Source of the DNA: Hyphomonas johnsonii MHS-2
GTDB taxonomy: Bacteria; Pseudomonadota; Alphaproteobacteria; Caulobacterales; Hyphomonadaceae
Reading direction: 5' to 3'
NCBI RefSeq assembly: GCF_000685275.1
Contig: NZ_ARYK01000001.1
Span: 806,001-870,000 of the forward strand
Length of the DNA: 64,000 nucleotides
Part shown: positions 6,405-15,162 of the stretch, piece by piece
How positions within the stretch are numbered: position 1 is the first letter of the stretch
Layout: the number at the start of each line of letters is the position of its first letter
Program-made: the position numbers and the translations under genes
Notes under the pieces: generated by a model
What the model saw: only the letters and a program-made list of their open reading frames with translations
Told to the model about the DNA's origin: nothing
The model's database searches: none

Positions 6405-8694
6405 GTGGGCGTTTCTTGAGGTGTCGGTCCAGGAACGCCATCCGCGTCTTCATCAGGTGCACCTGCAAGGCCTCGCCGCGAATGCCGTGGCGCTGGCCGG
6501 GATAGGTCATCAGCTCGAACGGCTTGCCCTTCTCCTGCAGCGCGGCCATCAGCCGGGTCGTATTGTCGAAGGTGACGTTGTCGTCGGCCATGCCATGCAT
6601 CAGCAGCAGGGGTGTTGTGAGGTTGTCGACATAGGGAAACACGCTTGAGGCCTCATAGCCGTCCGGATTGTCTTCCGGCGTGTCCATGTAGCGTTCGGTA
6701 TAGAATGTGTCGTAGAGGCGCCAGTCGGTCACCGGCGCCCCGGCGGCGGCGGCCGCGAACGTGCCTTCCGGCGCCTGCAAAACGGTCATCAGCGTCATGT
6801 AGCCGCCATAGGACCAGCCCTGAATGGCGATGCGGCCCGCGTCCACGAAAGGCTGGCTTTTCAGCCAGTCGACACCGACCAGCTGGTCGCGCACTTCTGG
6901 CCCGCCGGTGCGGCGATAGATGACGTCCTCGAACGTCTTGCCGCGATTGGCGCTGCCGCGATTGTCCAGCCGGAACAGGATATAGCCTTCGCGCGCATAG
7001 AACTGGTCCGATACGCGGCCCCATTCATTGACCACGGTCTGCACACCCGGCCCGCCATACACCTCGACAATCACGGGATACTGTTTCGCCGGGTCAAAGC
7101 CCGGCGGTTTCAGGAGGGAATAGTAGAGGTCTTGCCCGTCTTCGGCTTTCAGCGTCCCGAATTCCGGCATTGAATGATCAGACAGGAACGGCGCATAGGG
7201 ATGGGTCTCATCCAGCCGGTTCTCCTCGATCCACGCAATCAGCGACCCGTCTGCCTTGTACAGCCCGACCTGCGGCGGTTGGCCGGGCGACGAGGACGCA
7301 CCGACAAAGGACTGCCCATCCGGCGCCATCGTGATCGCCCACGTCTTGCCGGGCGCGGTGATGCGGGTGGATTCGCCCATACGCATGAACTCGTCCGCAT
7401 TGGTCCCGGATTTGAGCGTTTCAAAGAACTGTTTCCGATCAACACCAATCCTGTATAGATGCCGTTCAAGCGGCGTGTCCTTGTATCCGGTCACAAAAGC
7501 TGTGTTCGATGGGGCATGCGCACCTGCCAACTCGTCGATTGGCCAGTCGCCGTGCGGGAAGAAATGCACTCCTCCACCAGTGAGAAGAACAAGGTGACGG
7601 TAGCTGCCGTCACCGTTTTCTGACGTTGTTAGCAGGCCGATGTCCGGAATAATCAAGAAATCAGATCTGAGGTTTACCCAACAGGCCTGATACTCTGCGA
7701 GGAATTCTGCGTCGAGCGAGGTGTCAGTTGGCGGCACGCCTTCACCCGACAGTATCTGTCCATCACTGAAACGAACATTTTTCGCTTTGATAAATGTCTG
7801 ATCTCGATCAACCGCCTGGACCACTAGACTGTCTGAAATCATGTCCACCCGCGCGAGGTACTGGTCCGTCGCCGGCCCCCAATCGTCTCTCCGCCAGTTG
7901 ATCTCAACCGTCTCGCCCGTCGCCATGTCCCGAACGAACAGGTCCACCACGGCATTCGGCCGCCCGGCGCGCGGATAGCGCTGTTCGATGACCGTCACCT
8001 TGTCCGCCTCTATGTCGAAGCGTGGTATGATATCGACCGTGGATTCATCCACGCGCGTATAGGCGACATATTTGTCGTCCGGGCTCCACCAGTAACCGGT
8101 GAAACGATGCATTTCTTCCTGCGCCACGAATTCGGCGACGCCATACGAGATGGCCTTGTCCGGTTCGGCGGCGGGCGACAGGCGGGACTCCTCTCCGGTC
8201 GTCAGGTCGATCGCATAGAGGGCGCCGTCGCGCACGAAACTGACATGGCGCCCGCCCGGCGACACTTTTGCATCCGTTTCGAACGCATCGCTGTCGGTCA
8301 GCTGGCGCACCTGCGGCGTCCCAGCGCCAAGCGTCACCAGGAACAGGTCGCCGCCCATCGGCACCAGGATCGTGTCCGCCGTGCCCCAGCTGTAATCGAC
8401 GATGCCTTTCGATCCGGCGATGCGCTTTCGCTCGCGCAGGGCCTTTTCCGCTTCGGACAATTCCTCATCGACAGGTTGCAGCAGCTGCGAGTCGACCAGG
8501 AGGGCCTGTTCGCCTGTTGCGACCAGGAATTGCCACAGGTCGAACCGGTCCTGCTCGTCCGGACGGCCCTTCAGGAAGGTCACCCGTCGGCCGTCGGGTG
8601 AGAATTTCACGCCGCGCGGCGCCGGGCCTGACAGGGAAGGGGATGCATAGAGGCGTTCCAGTGTCAGATCTGTCCGGGATTCAGGCAATGTCAC
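6391..8694 (-). CDS. S9 family peptidase, dipeptidyl peptidase IV-like
   Basis: A 767-residue prolyl-oligopeptidase family enzyme. The N-terminal beta-propeller holds the DPP-IV substrate N-terminus motif QEEMHRFTGYWWSPDD (about residue 193 on), and the C-terminal alpha/beta-hydrolase holds GWSYGGY (Ser about 628), HGMADDNV (Asp about 704) and GQRHG (His about 736). It should release Xaa-Pro dipeptides. Unlike most bacterial DPP-IV enzymes it has no signal peptide at the predicted N-terminus, so it appears cytoplasmic. Start choice: GTG at 8694 has GGAG only one or two bases upstream, whereas TTG at 8688 has the same GGAG at seven bases and is equally likely. The product differs by two residues. 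Confidence 0.92.
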   Translation of the reverse strand: MTLPESRTDLTLERLYASPSLSGPAPRGVKFSPDGRRVTFLKGRPDEQDRFDLWQFLVATGEQALLVDSQLLQPVDEELSEAEKALRERKRIAGSKGIVDYSWGTADTILVPMGGDLFLVTLGAGTPQVRQLTDSDAFETDAKVSPGGRHVSFVRDGALYAIDLTTGEESRLSPAAEPDKAISYGVAEFVAQEEMHRFTGYWWSPDDKYVAYTRVDESTVDIIPRFDIEADKVTVIEQRYPRAGRPNAVVDLFVRDMATGETVEINWRRDDWGPATDQYLARVDMISDSLVVQAVDRDQTFIKAKNVRFSDGQILSGEGVPPTDTSLDAEFLAEYQACWVNLRSDFLIIPDIGLLTTSENGDGSYRHLVLLTGGGVHFFPHGDWPIDELAGAHAPSNTAFVTGYKDTPLERHLYRIGVDRKQFFETLKSGTNADEFMRMGESTRITAPGKTWAITMAPDGQSFVGASSSPGQPPQVGLYKADGSLIAWIEENRLDETHPYAPFLSDHSMPEFGTLKAEDGQDLYYSLLKPPGFDPAKQYPVIVEVYGGPGVQTVVNEWGRVSDQFYAREGYILFRLDNRGSANRGKTFEDVIYRRTGGPEVRDQLVGVDWLKSQPFVDAGRIAIQGWSYGGYMTLMTVLQAPEGTFAAAAAGAPVTDWRLYDTFYTERYMDTPEDNPDGYEASSVFPYVDNLTTPLLLMHGMADDNVTFDNTTRLMAALQEKGKPFELMTYPGQRHGIRGEALQVHLMKTRMAFLDRHLKKRPLTPA

Positions 8695-8810
8695 TCTCCG
8701 CTCGCTGTCGCGCGCACACTAGCGCCGATCGGGCCGGTGTCATCCCGCTGTACAAAAATCGCGCTGTGATTGTGTTTTTGTGGCGAAACTGTGTTTGACG
8801 TCTAGCCAGA

Positions 8811-9473
8811 ATGGCGCGCGTATCTATTGTGAGCGTCATGGAAAATGGGTGGGACTCCTTCGAACAGGTTCACGCTTTGCTTTCCGGCAGTGAGGGCGGT
8901 GAAGCGCTGATCAAGGCCGCTGAAGCCATGCGGAAAGCGGCGAACGCCGGTCATGCCGGCGCCGCCAACGAATTCGGTTCCCTGCTGCACCACGGGCGCG
9001 GCGTCCCGCAAGACCTCACCGCCGCTCGGGCCTATTACACCCAGGCCGCCGAAAGCGGACTTGCCGCCGCCCAGTTCAGTCTCGGCTTCATGCTGGTGCG
9101 CGGCCTCGGCGGTCCCGTCGACAAGGCCCGCGCCCGGACGCTGTTCCTCAGCGCGGCGGCGCAGGGTGAACTCGACGCGATCACCCATCTCGGTGCCATG
9201 ATGATGGCCGGCACCGGCGGCCCGCAGGAATTCGACACCGCCCGCGACTGGTGGGGCAAGGGCGCCGAACTCGGCGACAGCCGGTGCGCCTTCAATCTCG
9301 GCATCGCCCACGCCGGCGGCCATGGTGCGGAGCCCGATTTCGTATCCGCCTGGCGATGGTTCAAGCATGCCGAACACCTCGGCAGTGGCGGCGCCGCGCT
9401 GGAACTGGAACGCCTCGAAAGCGTGATGTCGGAAGAGCAGCACAAGGCCGCCCTGGCGCGCAAGTGCTGCTAG
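8811..9473 (+). CDS. Sel1-like repeat protein
   Basis: A 220-residue protein with about four Sel1-type TPR-like repeats: AANAGHAGAANEFGSLLHHGRGVPQD, ESGLAAAQFSLGFMLVRG, AAQGELDAITHLGAMMMAGTGG and ELGDSRCAFNLGIAHAGGHG each show the A-x-x-G-x-x-x-A-x-x-x-L-G pattern. Such proteins are protein-interaction scaffolds. No signal peptide, so it is probably cytoplasmic, unlike many periplasmic Sel1 proteins. The C-terminus ends in KCC. An internal ATG at 8838 (MENGWDS) is an alternative start and cannot be excluded because neither has a strong ribosome site. It is divergent from the S9 peptidase gene; no partner is evident. Confidence 0.85.
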   Translation: MARVSIVSVMENGWDSFEQVHALLSGSEGGEALIKAAEAMRKAANAGHAGAANEFGSLLHHGRGVPQDLTAARAYYTQAAESGLAAAQFSLGFMLVRGLGGPVDKARARTLFLSAAAQGELDAITHLGAMMMAGTGGPQEFDTARDWWGKGAELGDSRCAFNLGIAHAGGHGAEPDFVSAWRWFKHAEHLGSGGAALELERLESVMSEEQHKAALARKCC

Positions 9474-9600
9474 GCGGCCTCGGCACCCGTCAATTTTCGC
9501 CTGATACCTGCGGGTGACCGGTCCGGCTTGATCTTGGGCCGGGCGCCTGTCATTAGCTGCGCTTTGAAACTCACCCCATTCCAGCAAGGAACAAGGCACG

Positions 9601-11265
9601 ATGGCCGGTCCACAAATCGTCTTCCATATGCAAGGTCTGACCAAGGCCTATCCAGGCGGAAAAAAGGTGTTCGAGAACATCCACCTGAACTTCCTGCCGG
9701 ACGCCAAGATCGGTGTCGTGGGCGTCAACGGCTCCGGTAAGTCGACCCTGCTGCGCATCATGGCCGGCGAGGACAAGGACTTCCAGGGCGAAGCCTGGGC
9801 CGCCGAAGGCGTCAAGGTCGGCTACCTGCCGCAGGAACCGAAGCTGGACCCGACTCTCAGCGTGTTCGAGAACGTCGCCTCCAAATGCCCTGAAAAGCAG
9901 ATGCTGGCCGAATTCAACGCCATCTCCGAAAAGCTCGGCGAGGATTATTCAGACGAGTTGATGGAACAGATGACCGCGCTGCAGGAGCAGATTGATGCGG
10001 CCGACGCGTGGGATATCGATTCCAAGATCGACATGGCCCTGACGGCGCTCGGTTGTCCCGAGAATGACGCGGACGTCTCCGCCCTGTCCGGTGGTGAAGC
10101 CCGCCGTGTCGCCATCTGCCAGCTGCTGCTGTCAAAGCCCGACATGATCCTGATGGATGAACCGACCAACCACCTCGACGCCGAAACGGTGGCGTGGCTG
10201 CAGAACTACCTGATCAATTTCCCCGGCTGCGTCATCCTCGTGACCCACGACCGTTACTTCCTCGATGACATCACCAGCTGGATTCTCGAACTCGATCGCG
10301 GCCGCGGCGTGCCTTTCCAGGGCAACTATTCCGGCTGGGTCGAGCAGAAGGCCAAACGGATGGAGCAGGAAGCCCGCGAGGATACTGGCCGCAAGCGCAC
10401 GCTGGCCAAGGAACTCGAATGGGTCCGGTCCGGCCAGAAAGCCCGCCAGGCAAAATCCAAGGCCCGTATCAGCGCCTATGAAGACATGGCCTCCAAGGCC
10501 GAGCGCGAGAAGGTCATGACCGCGCAGATCCGCATCCCGCCCGGCCCGCGCCTCGGCGGCGTGGTGCTGGAAGCCGAGAACCTGCGCAAGGCGTTCGGCG
10601 ACAATCTCCTGATCGAAGACCTCGACTTCAAGCTGCCGCCCGGCGGCATTGTCGGCGTGATCGGCCCGAACGGTGCCGGTAAGTCGACCCTGTTCAAGAT
10701 GATCCTTGGCCAGGAACAGCCGGATGAAGGCACCCTGCGCGTCGGCGAGACGGTGAAGATCGGCTATGTCGACCAGAGCCGTGACAAGCTCGACCCGAGC
10801 AAGAACGTCTGGGAGGAAATCTCCGGCGGAACGGACGTGATCGACCTTGGCGGTGTGGAAGTCATGTCGCGCGCCTATGTCGGCGCCTTCAACTTCAAGG
10901 GCACCGACCAGCAGAAGAAGGTCGGCCTCCTGTCAGGCGGTGAGCGCAACCGCGTCCACCTCGCCAAGATGCTGAAGGGCAGTCACAACCTGCTCCTGCT
11001 CGATGAACCGACCAACGACCTTGATGTGGAAACGCTGCAGGCGCTGGAGGAAGGCCTCGACAACTTCCCGGGTTGCGCCGTGATCATCTCGCACGACCGC
11101 TGGTTCCTTGACCGCATGGCGACCCATATCCTCGCGTTCGAGGGCAACAGCCATGTCGAGTGGTTCGAGGGGGATTTCTCGTCCTACCTCGAAGACAAGA
11201 AACGCCGTCTCGGCGAAGACGCGGTGAACCCGAAGCGCCTGAAGTTCAAGAAGTTCGCGCGCTAG
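9601..11265 (+). CDS. ettA: ABC-F ATPase EttA, energy-dependent translational throttle
   Basis: A 554-residue ABC-F protein with two ATPase domains and no membrane segment. Domain 1: Walker A GVNGSGKST near residue 41, signature LSGGEARR, Walker B LMDEPTNHLD. Domain 2: GPNGAGKST, LSGGERNR, LLLDEPTNDLD. Between them lies the charged interdomain linker (KAKRMEQEAREDTGRKRTL...). N-terminal MAGPQIVFHMQGLTKAYPGGKKV and overall length match EttA rather than Uup or YheS. EttA binds the ribosomal E site and gates the first elongation cycles according to ATP/ADP. AAGGAACAAGGCACG precedes the ATG. The stop overlaps four bases with the convergent glycosyltransferase gene. Confidence 0.97.
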   Translation: MAGPQIVFHMQGLTKAYPGGKKVFENIHLNFLPDAKIGVVGVNGSGKSTLLRIMAGEDKDFQGEAWAAEGVKVGYLPQEPKLDPTLSVFENVASKCPEKQMLAEFNAISEKLGEDYSDELMEQMTALQEQIDAADAWDIDSKIDMALTALGCPENDADVSALSGGEARRVAICQLLLSKPDMILMDEPTNHLDAETVAWLQNYLINFPGCVILVTHDRYFLDDITSWILELDRGRGVPFQGNYSGWVEQKAKRMEQEAREDTGRKRTLAKELEWVRSGQKARQAKSKARISAYEDMASKAEREKVMTAQIRIPPGPRLGGVVLEAENLRKAFGDNLLIEDLDFKLPPGGIVGVIGPNGAGKSTLFKMILGQEQPDEGTLRVGETVKIGYVDQSRDKLDPSKNVWEEISGGTDVIDLGGVEVMSRAYVGAFNFKGTDQQKKVGLLSGGERNRVHLAKMLKGSHNLLLLDEPTNDLDVETLQALEEGLDNFPGCAVIISHDRWFLDRMATHILAFEGNSHVEWFEGDFSSYLEDKKRRLGEDAVNPKRLKFKKFAR

Positions 11266-12467
11266 ACGAGGTCGATGTCCTTGACGGTCGGTGACGACAC
11301 GTCGAGGGCATGCCGGACCGGTTTCGTCCGCACGTCCTCGGCTGCCACACGCTCGTAGAACGGATCGTAGAATGCCGTTGAGACGTCCGGTGCGAACATG
11401 CGCTCGGCCGTCAGGCGCGCGTAGCGCCGCATCTGCAGAAGGCGATCAGGCGCGCCGAGGAAGGGCAGGATCGCGGCTAGGGCCGCATCTGCCAGGCGCT
11501 CGGCTTCCTCGCCGAAGGCGCGCGCATATTCAGGCTCGCCCCGCGTTTCCGTGGGGGGCTGCAGCCAGTTGCCGATCGCGTCGGTTGGGAGCGGCAACAG
11601 GATACCGTTGACGCCGTCCATGACGACCTCGGGGATAGCCTGGACGGCGGTTGCGATGGAGGGCGTGTGCTCGGCCATGGCCTCGATCACCGAATACCCG
11701 AATGTGTCGGAGAATGTCGGCAGGAAGCCGAAGTGCGACTGCCCCAGTGCCTTCCGGACAGCCCGATTGGGCAGGCCGTCACGGACCGTCACATTCGGCA
11801 GTTTCAGCATGTCGAGATAGGGCTTGATAAAAGTGGGTGAGGTCGGATCGGTCCAGACACTTGCGCCGTATTTCAGCGACGAGATCACCTGGATTCGCAG
11901 CGGCAGCTTCTGCTCATGGGCCTTCTTTGCCAGCAGGGCGGCGACGCAGCCGCCCTTCCGGGCAAAGTGGGCACCGACAAATGTAATGGTCAGGTCGTCC
12001 AGGCGTCCGGCCTGCAAGCCTTCCGCAAGGGGGTCGGTTGGCGGGCCCATCAGAAGGTTGGGATGGCGGACAAACAGCTTGGCCTCGAGGTCGGCAAGCG
12101 CATCCTGGTCCTTTGCCTGGTCCAGGAACTGGCGCCGGGCATAGTGGGACAGGGCAATAATGCGCCGGCACCGGTGGCTCGCGATCTCGCGGCTCATCCA
12201 GTCGGTGAAGGCATTGTCGCGTTGAAAACCGAACCGGCGGGGCAGGTGGCTTTCGAAGGAAATGACGTATTTGCGCTCTCCCACCGGAAGGCGGTTGAAT
12301 GCATGGACGATATCCGCGTTGTGTAGTGGTGCCAGCAGGGCGATGCCGTCAAGATTGCTGTTGATCTTGTCAAACGGTATGAATAGCCGACGATCAATCG
12401 TGTGCGCGCTGGTGCGCGGCACAACGAAGGATGTCGGATACCGATCCTTGTAGACAGAGATCTTCAT
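11262..12467 (-). CDS. GT4-type glycosyltransferase
   Basis: A 401-residue GT-B glycosyltransferase. The C-terminal nucleotide-sugar domain has ITFVGAHFARKGG and the family-4 block FLPTFSDTFGYSVIEAMAEHTPSIATAVQAIPE, with the conserved E-x7-E pair contacting the donor. No membrane segment; it acts in the cytoplasm on an unknown acceptor. Start 12467 is chosen because AGGA lies six to ten bases upstream; an in-frame codon at 12485 is possible. A 12-bp palindrome sits just upstream of the start. It stands alone rather than in the exopolysaccharide locus 17 kb away, so its product (glycan or glycoconjugate) cannot be inferred. Confidence 0.85.
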   Translation of the reverse strand: MKISVYKDRYPTSFVVPRTSAHTIDRRLFIPFDKINSNLDGIALLAPLHNADIVHAFNRLPVGERKYVISFESHLPRRFGFQRDNAFTDWMSREIASHRCRRIIALSHYARRQFLDQAKDQDALADLEAKLFVRHPNLLMGPPTDPLAEGLQAGRLDDLTITFVGAHFARKGGCVAALLAKKAHEQKLPLRIQVISSLKYGASVWTDPTSPTFIKPYLDMLKLPNVTVRDGLPNRAVRKALGQSHFGFLPTFSDTFGYSVIEAMAEHTPSIATAVQAIPEVVMDGVNGILLPLPTDAIGNWLQPPTETRGEPEYARAFGEEAERLADAALAAILPFLGAPDRLLQMRRYARLTAERMFAPDVSTAFYDPFYERVAAEDVRTKPVRHALDVSSPTVKDIDLV

Positions 12468-12476
12468 TCTTATTCC

Positions 12477-12488
12477 TGATTGCAATCA
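12477..12488. promoter_or_regulatory. 12-bp perfect palindrome upstream of the glycosyltransferase
   Basis: TGATTGCAATCA reads the same on both strands and lies ten bases upstream of the chosen start at 12467, overlapping the leader. It could be an operator for a dimeric regulator or chance. No second copy was noticed. Confidence 0.25.
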
Positions 12489-12625
12489 AGCCACTAGACC
12501 TGCACCAGGATGCAGGAATCAGGCCGTCAGGGAATTTTGTTCCGATTCTGACCTTCGCCCCGCTTGATGGCACGTTTGCCATCCGGACCCAAATTCCGGG
12601 CCAGATTGGCTAACCATGCTGCAGA

Positions 12626-13252
12626 TCAGGTGCGCTTTGATGCCTTCAGGTCGGCTGTCATGCTGTTGATCTTGTTGATCAACGCATCGGCAGAGCCGTT
12701 CGACCGGTCGAGCAGGGCAATGAACTGTGCGCGCTGTTCGATTCCCAGCCAAATCAGGTTGCCATCGATGTTGAGGGCAACGTCTACGACCTGGAATTTC
12801 CCGTCGCGCTTGAGCACGCGCCAGCGGACATCCATGTCCTTGCCGTCCTGGCGCTTGATCACCGTGTCGACGATCGAATCGGTCGCCGTCCGGTCGACCG
12901 AGCCCTCCACGACCACCGCGTTGCCACGATAATCATCCAGCTGGGCCTCATACACGGCCAGCGCGTAGTCGCGGAACGCTGTACGGTAGCGCGCCAGTTC
13001 GTCGGGCGTGAACCGGCGGCTGTACTTCCCGATCACGAAATTGGCGACGGCGTTGAGGTCGGTGAACTCGTCCATATACCTGCTGAACGCCTGTGTCCGC
13101 TGGGTGGCGTCGAGGGCGGGGTCGTTCAGCGAAGCCAGCACGTCGCTGGCATTTGCCTGGACATATGCTTCGGCTTCTGCATCGGCAAAAGCTGGCGCAG
13201 CGCTCAGCGCAAGCGCGGTGATTGCCAGTGCGGTATTACGTAGAAAGGTCAA
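12626..13252 (-). CDS. mlaC: Phospholipid-transport periplasmic protein MlaC
   Basis: This is the MlaC/Ttg2D family: a periplasmic shuttle that carries phospholipid between the MlaA outer-membrane lipoprotein and the inner-membrane MlaFEDB transporter. Characteristic segments are FVIGKYSRRFTPDELARYRTAF and the helix-strand region IVDTVIKRQDGKDMDVRWRVLKRDGKFQVVDVALNIDG. Start TTG at 13252 is preferred: GGAG lies seven bases upstream and the product begins MTFLRNTALAITALALSAAPAFA, a clean signal peptide cleaved at AFA-DAE. A GTG at 13282 would add ten charged residues in front. mlaA lies immediately upstream on the same strand. MlaD, E and F are not in the window. Confidence 0.92.
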   Translation of the reverse strand: MTFLRNTALAITALALSAAPAFADAEAEAYVQANASDVLASLNDPALDATQRTQAFSRYMDEFTDLNAVANFVIGKYSRRFTPDELARYRTAFRDYALAVYEAQLDDYRGNAVVVEGSVDRTATDSIVDTVIKRQDGKDMDVRWRVLKRDGKFQVVDVALNIDGNLIWLGIEQRAQFIALLDRSNGSADALINKINSMTADLKASKRT

Positions 13253-13285
13253 GAAATCGCTCCTGTTGTCGCCGTCGTTCACTGC

Positions 13286-14041
13286 CTAGTTGTCATACTC
13301 GTCGAAATCCGGGAGATCGTCGTAGGCATTGTTGTTATCCACCTTACCATTACGAATCTCAGCCTGACGCTGAGATGAATAAATACGGCGCAGAGCGACA
13401 TAAGGTTCCGGTTGTTCGTTCAGGGTCCTGATCTGGTCGTCGAGCGCAACCCTTGCGTTCAGGCCGCCGAGAACGCCGCGACCGATCCGGATCTGGTCGT
13501 CGAGGTCGGGTCGGGCAGCAAACTCTGTCCATGTCAGCGGGTCAAAGGCAATATCGACGCCCCTGCCCAGCAGGTCACGCGGATTGGATGGCCCCATGAA
13601 GGGCAGGACAAGGTAGGGTCCGCTGCCAACGCCCCAGACAGCGAGCGTCTGGCCGAAATCCTCACGGTGCCCCTTCAGCCCGAAATAGTCGGCTGCATCC
13701 CACAGGCCGACAAGGCCGATTGTCGTATTGATCGTGAACCGCAGGAAAGTGTCGCTGGCCCGCGACGGCTGCACCTGGAGCACATCGTTCACGAAAACGA
13801 CCGGTGCGCCCAGGTTCGACAGGAAGTCGGCGACGCGGTCGCGGCCAAATTCGGGGGTGACCGTCTTGTAGACGGTTGCTGCCGGGCTGATGGCATACTT
13901 GTCCACGCCACTGTTGAAAGCGAACACCTGCCTGTTGAACCCTTCGTAGGGATCGTGAACGGCCATCGGATCGGACGGCGGTGTGGAGGCACAGGCGCCG
14001 AGTCCAAGCGCGAGGCTTGCGCCTATGAAACGAATTTGCAT
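13286..14041 (-). CDS. mlaA: Outer-membrane lipoprotein MlaA (VacJ)
   Basis: A 251-residue MlaA/VacJ lipoprotein. The signal peptide ends in a lipobox LGAC (Cys 17), then DPYEGFNRQVFAFN opens the MlaA domain, and LGAPVVFVNDVLQ, RFTINTTIGLVGLWDAA, EDFGQTLAVWGVGSGPYLVLPFMGPSNPRD and the D-P-L-T segment follow in family order. It forms the outer-membrane channel that removes mislocalised phospholipids and passes them to MlaC, the next gene. The C-terminal tail is acidic and Asp/Asn-rich (DDLPDFDEYDN), a lineage feature. It is divergent from the methionine-cycle operon with about 140 bases between starts. Confidence 0.95.
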   Translation of the reverse strand: MQIRFIGASLALGLGACASTPPSDPMAVHDPYEGFNRQVFAFNSGVDKYAISPAATVYKTVTPEFGRDRVADFLSNLGAPVVFVNDVLQVQPSRASDTFLRFTINTTIGLVGLWDAADYFGLKGHREDFGQTLAVWGVGSGPYLVLPFMGPSNPRDLLGRGVDIAFDPLTWTEFAARPDLDDQIRIGRGVLGGLNARVALDDQIRTLNEQPEPYVALRRIYSSQRQAEIRNGKVDNNNAYDDLPDFDEYDN

Positions 14042-14148
14042 GAGGAATTTCCCCGATTTGGATTAAGAGCGGTAAATGGAGACGATGACCGGCGGCATCA
14101 ACTCACAGTTTGGTTAAAATGTACCCCGACGGGTGCGAACATCCTGTC

Positions 14149-14177
14149 TTGCAATTACATATAAACTCATGTTTATA
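14149..14177 (+). promoter_or_regulatory. Predicted promoter of the methionine-cycle operon
   Basis: TTGCAA (14149-14154) and TTTATA (14172-14177) are separated by 17 bases. Transcription from this pair would begin about 14184, at or next to the ATG at 14185, giving a leaderless or nearly leaderless message; consistent with this, no Shine-Dalgarno sequence is visible before the ATG. Prediction from sequence only. Confidence 0.45.
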
Positions 14178-14178
14178 T
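14159..14178. promoter_or_regulatory. 20-bp palindromic operator, probable site of the ArsR-type regulator
   Basis: ATATAAAC-TCAT-GTTTATAT is a perfect inverted repeat with 8-bp arms and a 4-base centre. It covers the -10 element and ends seven bases before the regulator's ATG, so a bound dimer would block RNA polymerase. ArsR-family proteins typically bind such AT-rich inverted repeats and autoregulate. Assignment to the adjacent gene is inference. Confidence 0.7.
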
Positions 14179-14184
14179 ACTGAT

Positions 14185-15162
14185 ATGAAATCAGACCCGG
14201 CCATCGTTATCGACCGCTTGCGGGCATCGGGAGAACCGACCCGCCTGCGCATTCTTGCGCTGTTGCGGCAGAAGGACCTGTCGGTTGGCGAACTGGTGCA
14301 GATCCTTTCACTCAGCCAGCCCCGTTTGTCTCATCATCTGAAAGCGCTGACAAATGCCGGCCTGGTTGAACGGCTGCCAGAGGGGTCGTTCGTTTTCTAT
14401 CGCGCGGCGAGCAAGGGCGACGGCAAGATTTTCCTCGATTTCCTGTTCGAGCAGGTCGATGTCGACACGCCTGCCTTCGAGCGTGATTCGGCGCAGCTGG
14501 AAGATGTCGGAGTGATGCGCTCGGAGTCGGCCAAGACCTATTTCTCCCGGGTTGCGGGAACCTGGGACACGATCCGGTCGCTGCACTATCCGAACGAGGC
14601 GATCGAGCAGAACCTGCTCGCCCTGGCCGGCCCGGGGCCGTTTCGCCGGGTTGTCGACTTCGGCACGGGCACCGGGCGCATGCTGGCCCTGTTTGCGCCC
14701 CTCGCGAAGGAAGCCGAAGGTATCGACCTCAGCCACCACATGCTGACGGTTGCCCGCGCCAATCTCGAACGGGAAGGTATCGATGCGGCCCGCGTCCGGC
14801 AGGGTGATGTGACGGCAGTGCCGTTCGAGGACGGGACGGCCGATCTGGTGATCATCCACCAGGTGTTGCACTATATGGATGCGCCGGGCAGGGCGATCGC
14901 CGAAGCAGGCCGCGTGCTTGTGCCGGGCGGGCGCCTGCTGGTTGTCGACTTCGCGCCGCACGACCTGGAGTTCCTGCGGGCCGAGCATGGCCATCTCAGG
15001 CTGGGTGTCCGGCATGACACGATGGCGTCGTGGGCCAGCGACGCAGGACTCACGCTGTCAGCGCCGCGCGTGCTGGCACCGCCGAAGGGCTCGGATCCCG
15101 GCCTTGAGGTCAATATCTGGGTGGCCGACAAGCCGGCAGAAGCCCGGGAGGCGGTCGCGTGA
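14185..15162 (+). CDS. ArsR-family regulator fused to SAM-dependent methyltransferase domain (SahR-like)
   Basis: A 325-residue fusion. Residues about 8-80 form a winged helix of the ArsR type (GEPTRLRILALL, LSVGELVQILSLSQPRLSHHLKAL, LVERLPEGSFVFYR); residues about 115-290 form a class I methyltransferase fold with the SAM loop VVDFGTGTGRML (about 156-167) and later VIIHQVLHYMD. ArsR proteins with such a C-terminal domain (SahR type) sense S-adenosylhomocysteine and repress the SAM cycle. Here it heads metF and the two metH genes, and its GTGA overlap with metF shows coupling. No metal-binding Cys motif of classical ArsR is seen. Start 14185 leaves the palindromic operator upstream; an open frame reaches back to 14110 but would include the operator. 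Confidence 0.9.
   Translation: MKSDPAIVIDRLRASGEPTRLRILALLRQKDLSVGELVQILSLSQPRLSHHLKALTNAGLVERLPEGSFVFYRAASKGDGKIFLDFLFEQVDVDTPAFERDSAQLEDVGVMRSESAKTYFSRVAGTWDTIRSLHYPNEAIEQNLLALAGPGPFRRVVDFGTGTGRMLALFAPLAKEAEGIDLSHHMLTVARANLEREGIDAARVRQGDVTAVPFEDGTADLVIIHQVLHYMDAPGRAIAEAGRVLVPGGRLLVVDFAPHDLEFLRAEHGHLRLGVRHDTMASWASDAGLTLSAPRVLAPPKGSDPGLEVNIWVADKPAEAREAVA

Noticed and set aside
14110-14184. N-terminal extension of the ArsR-methyltransferase protein to ATG 14110
   Set aside because: It would place the operator palindrome and promoter inside the coding region and adds a segment without similarity to the winged-helix domain.
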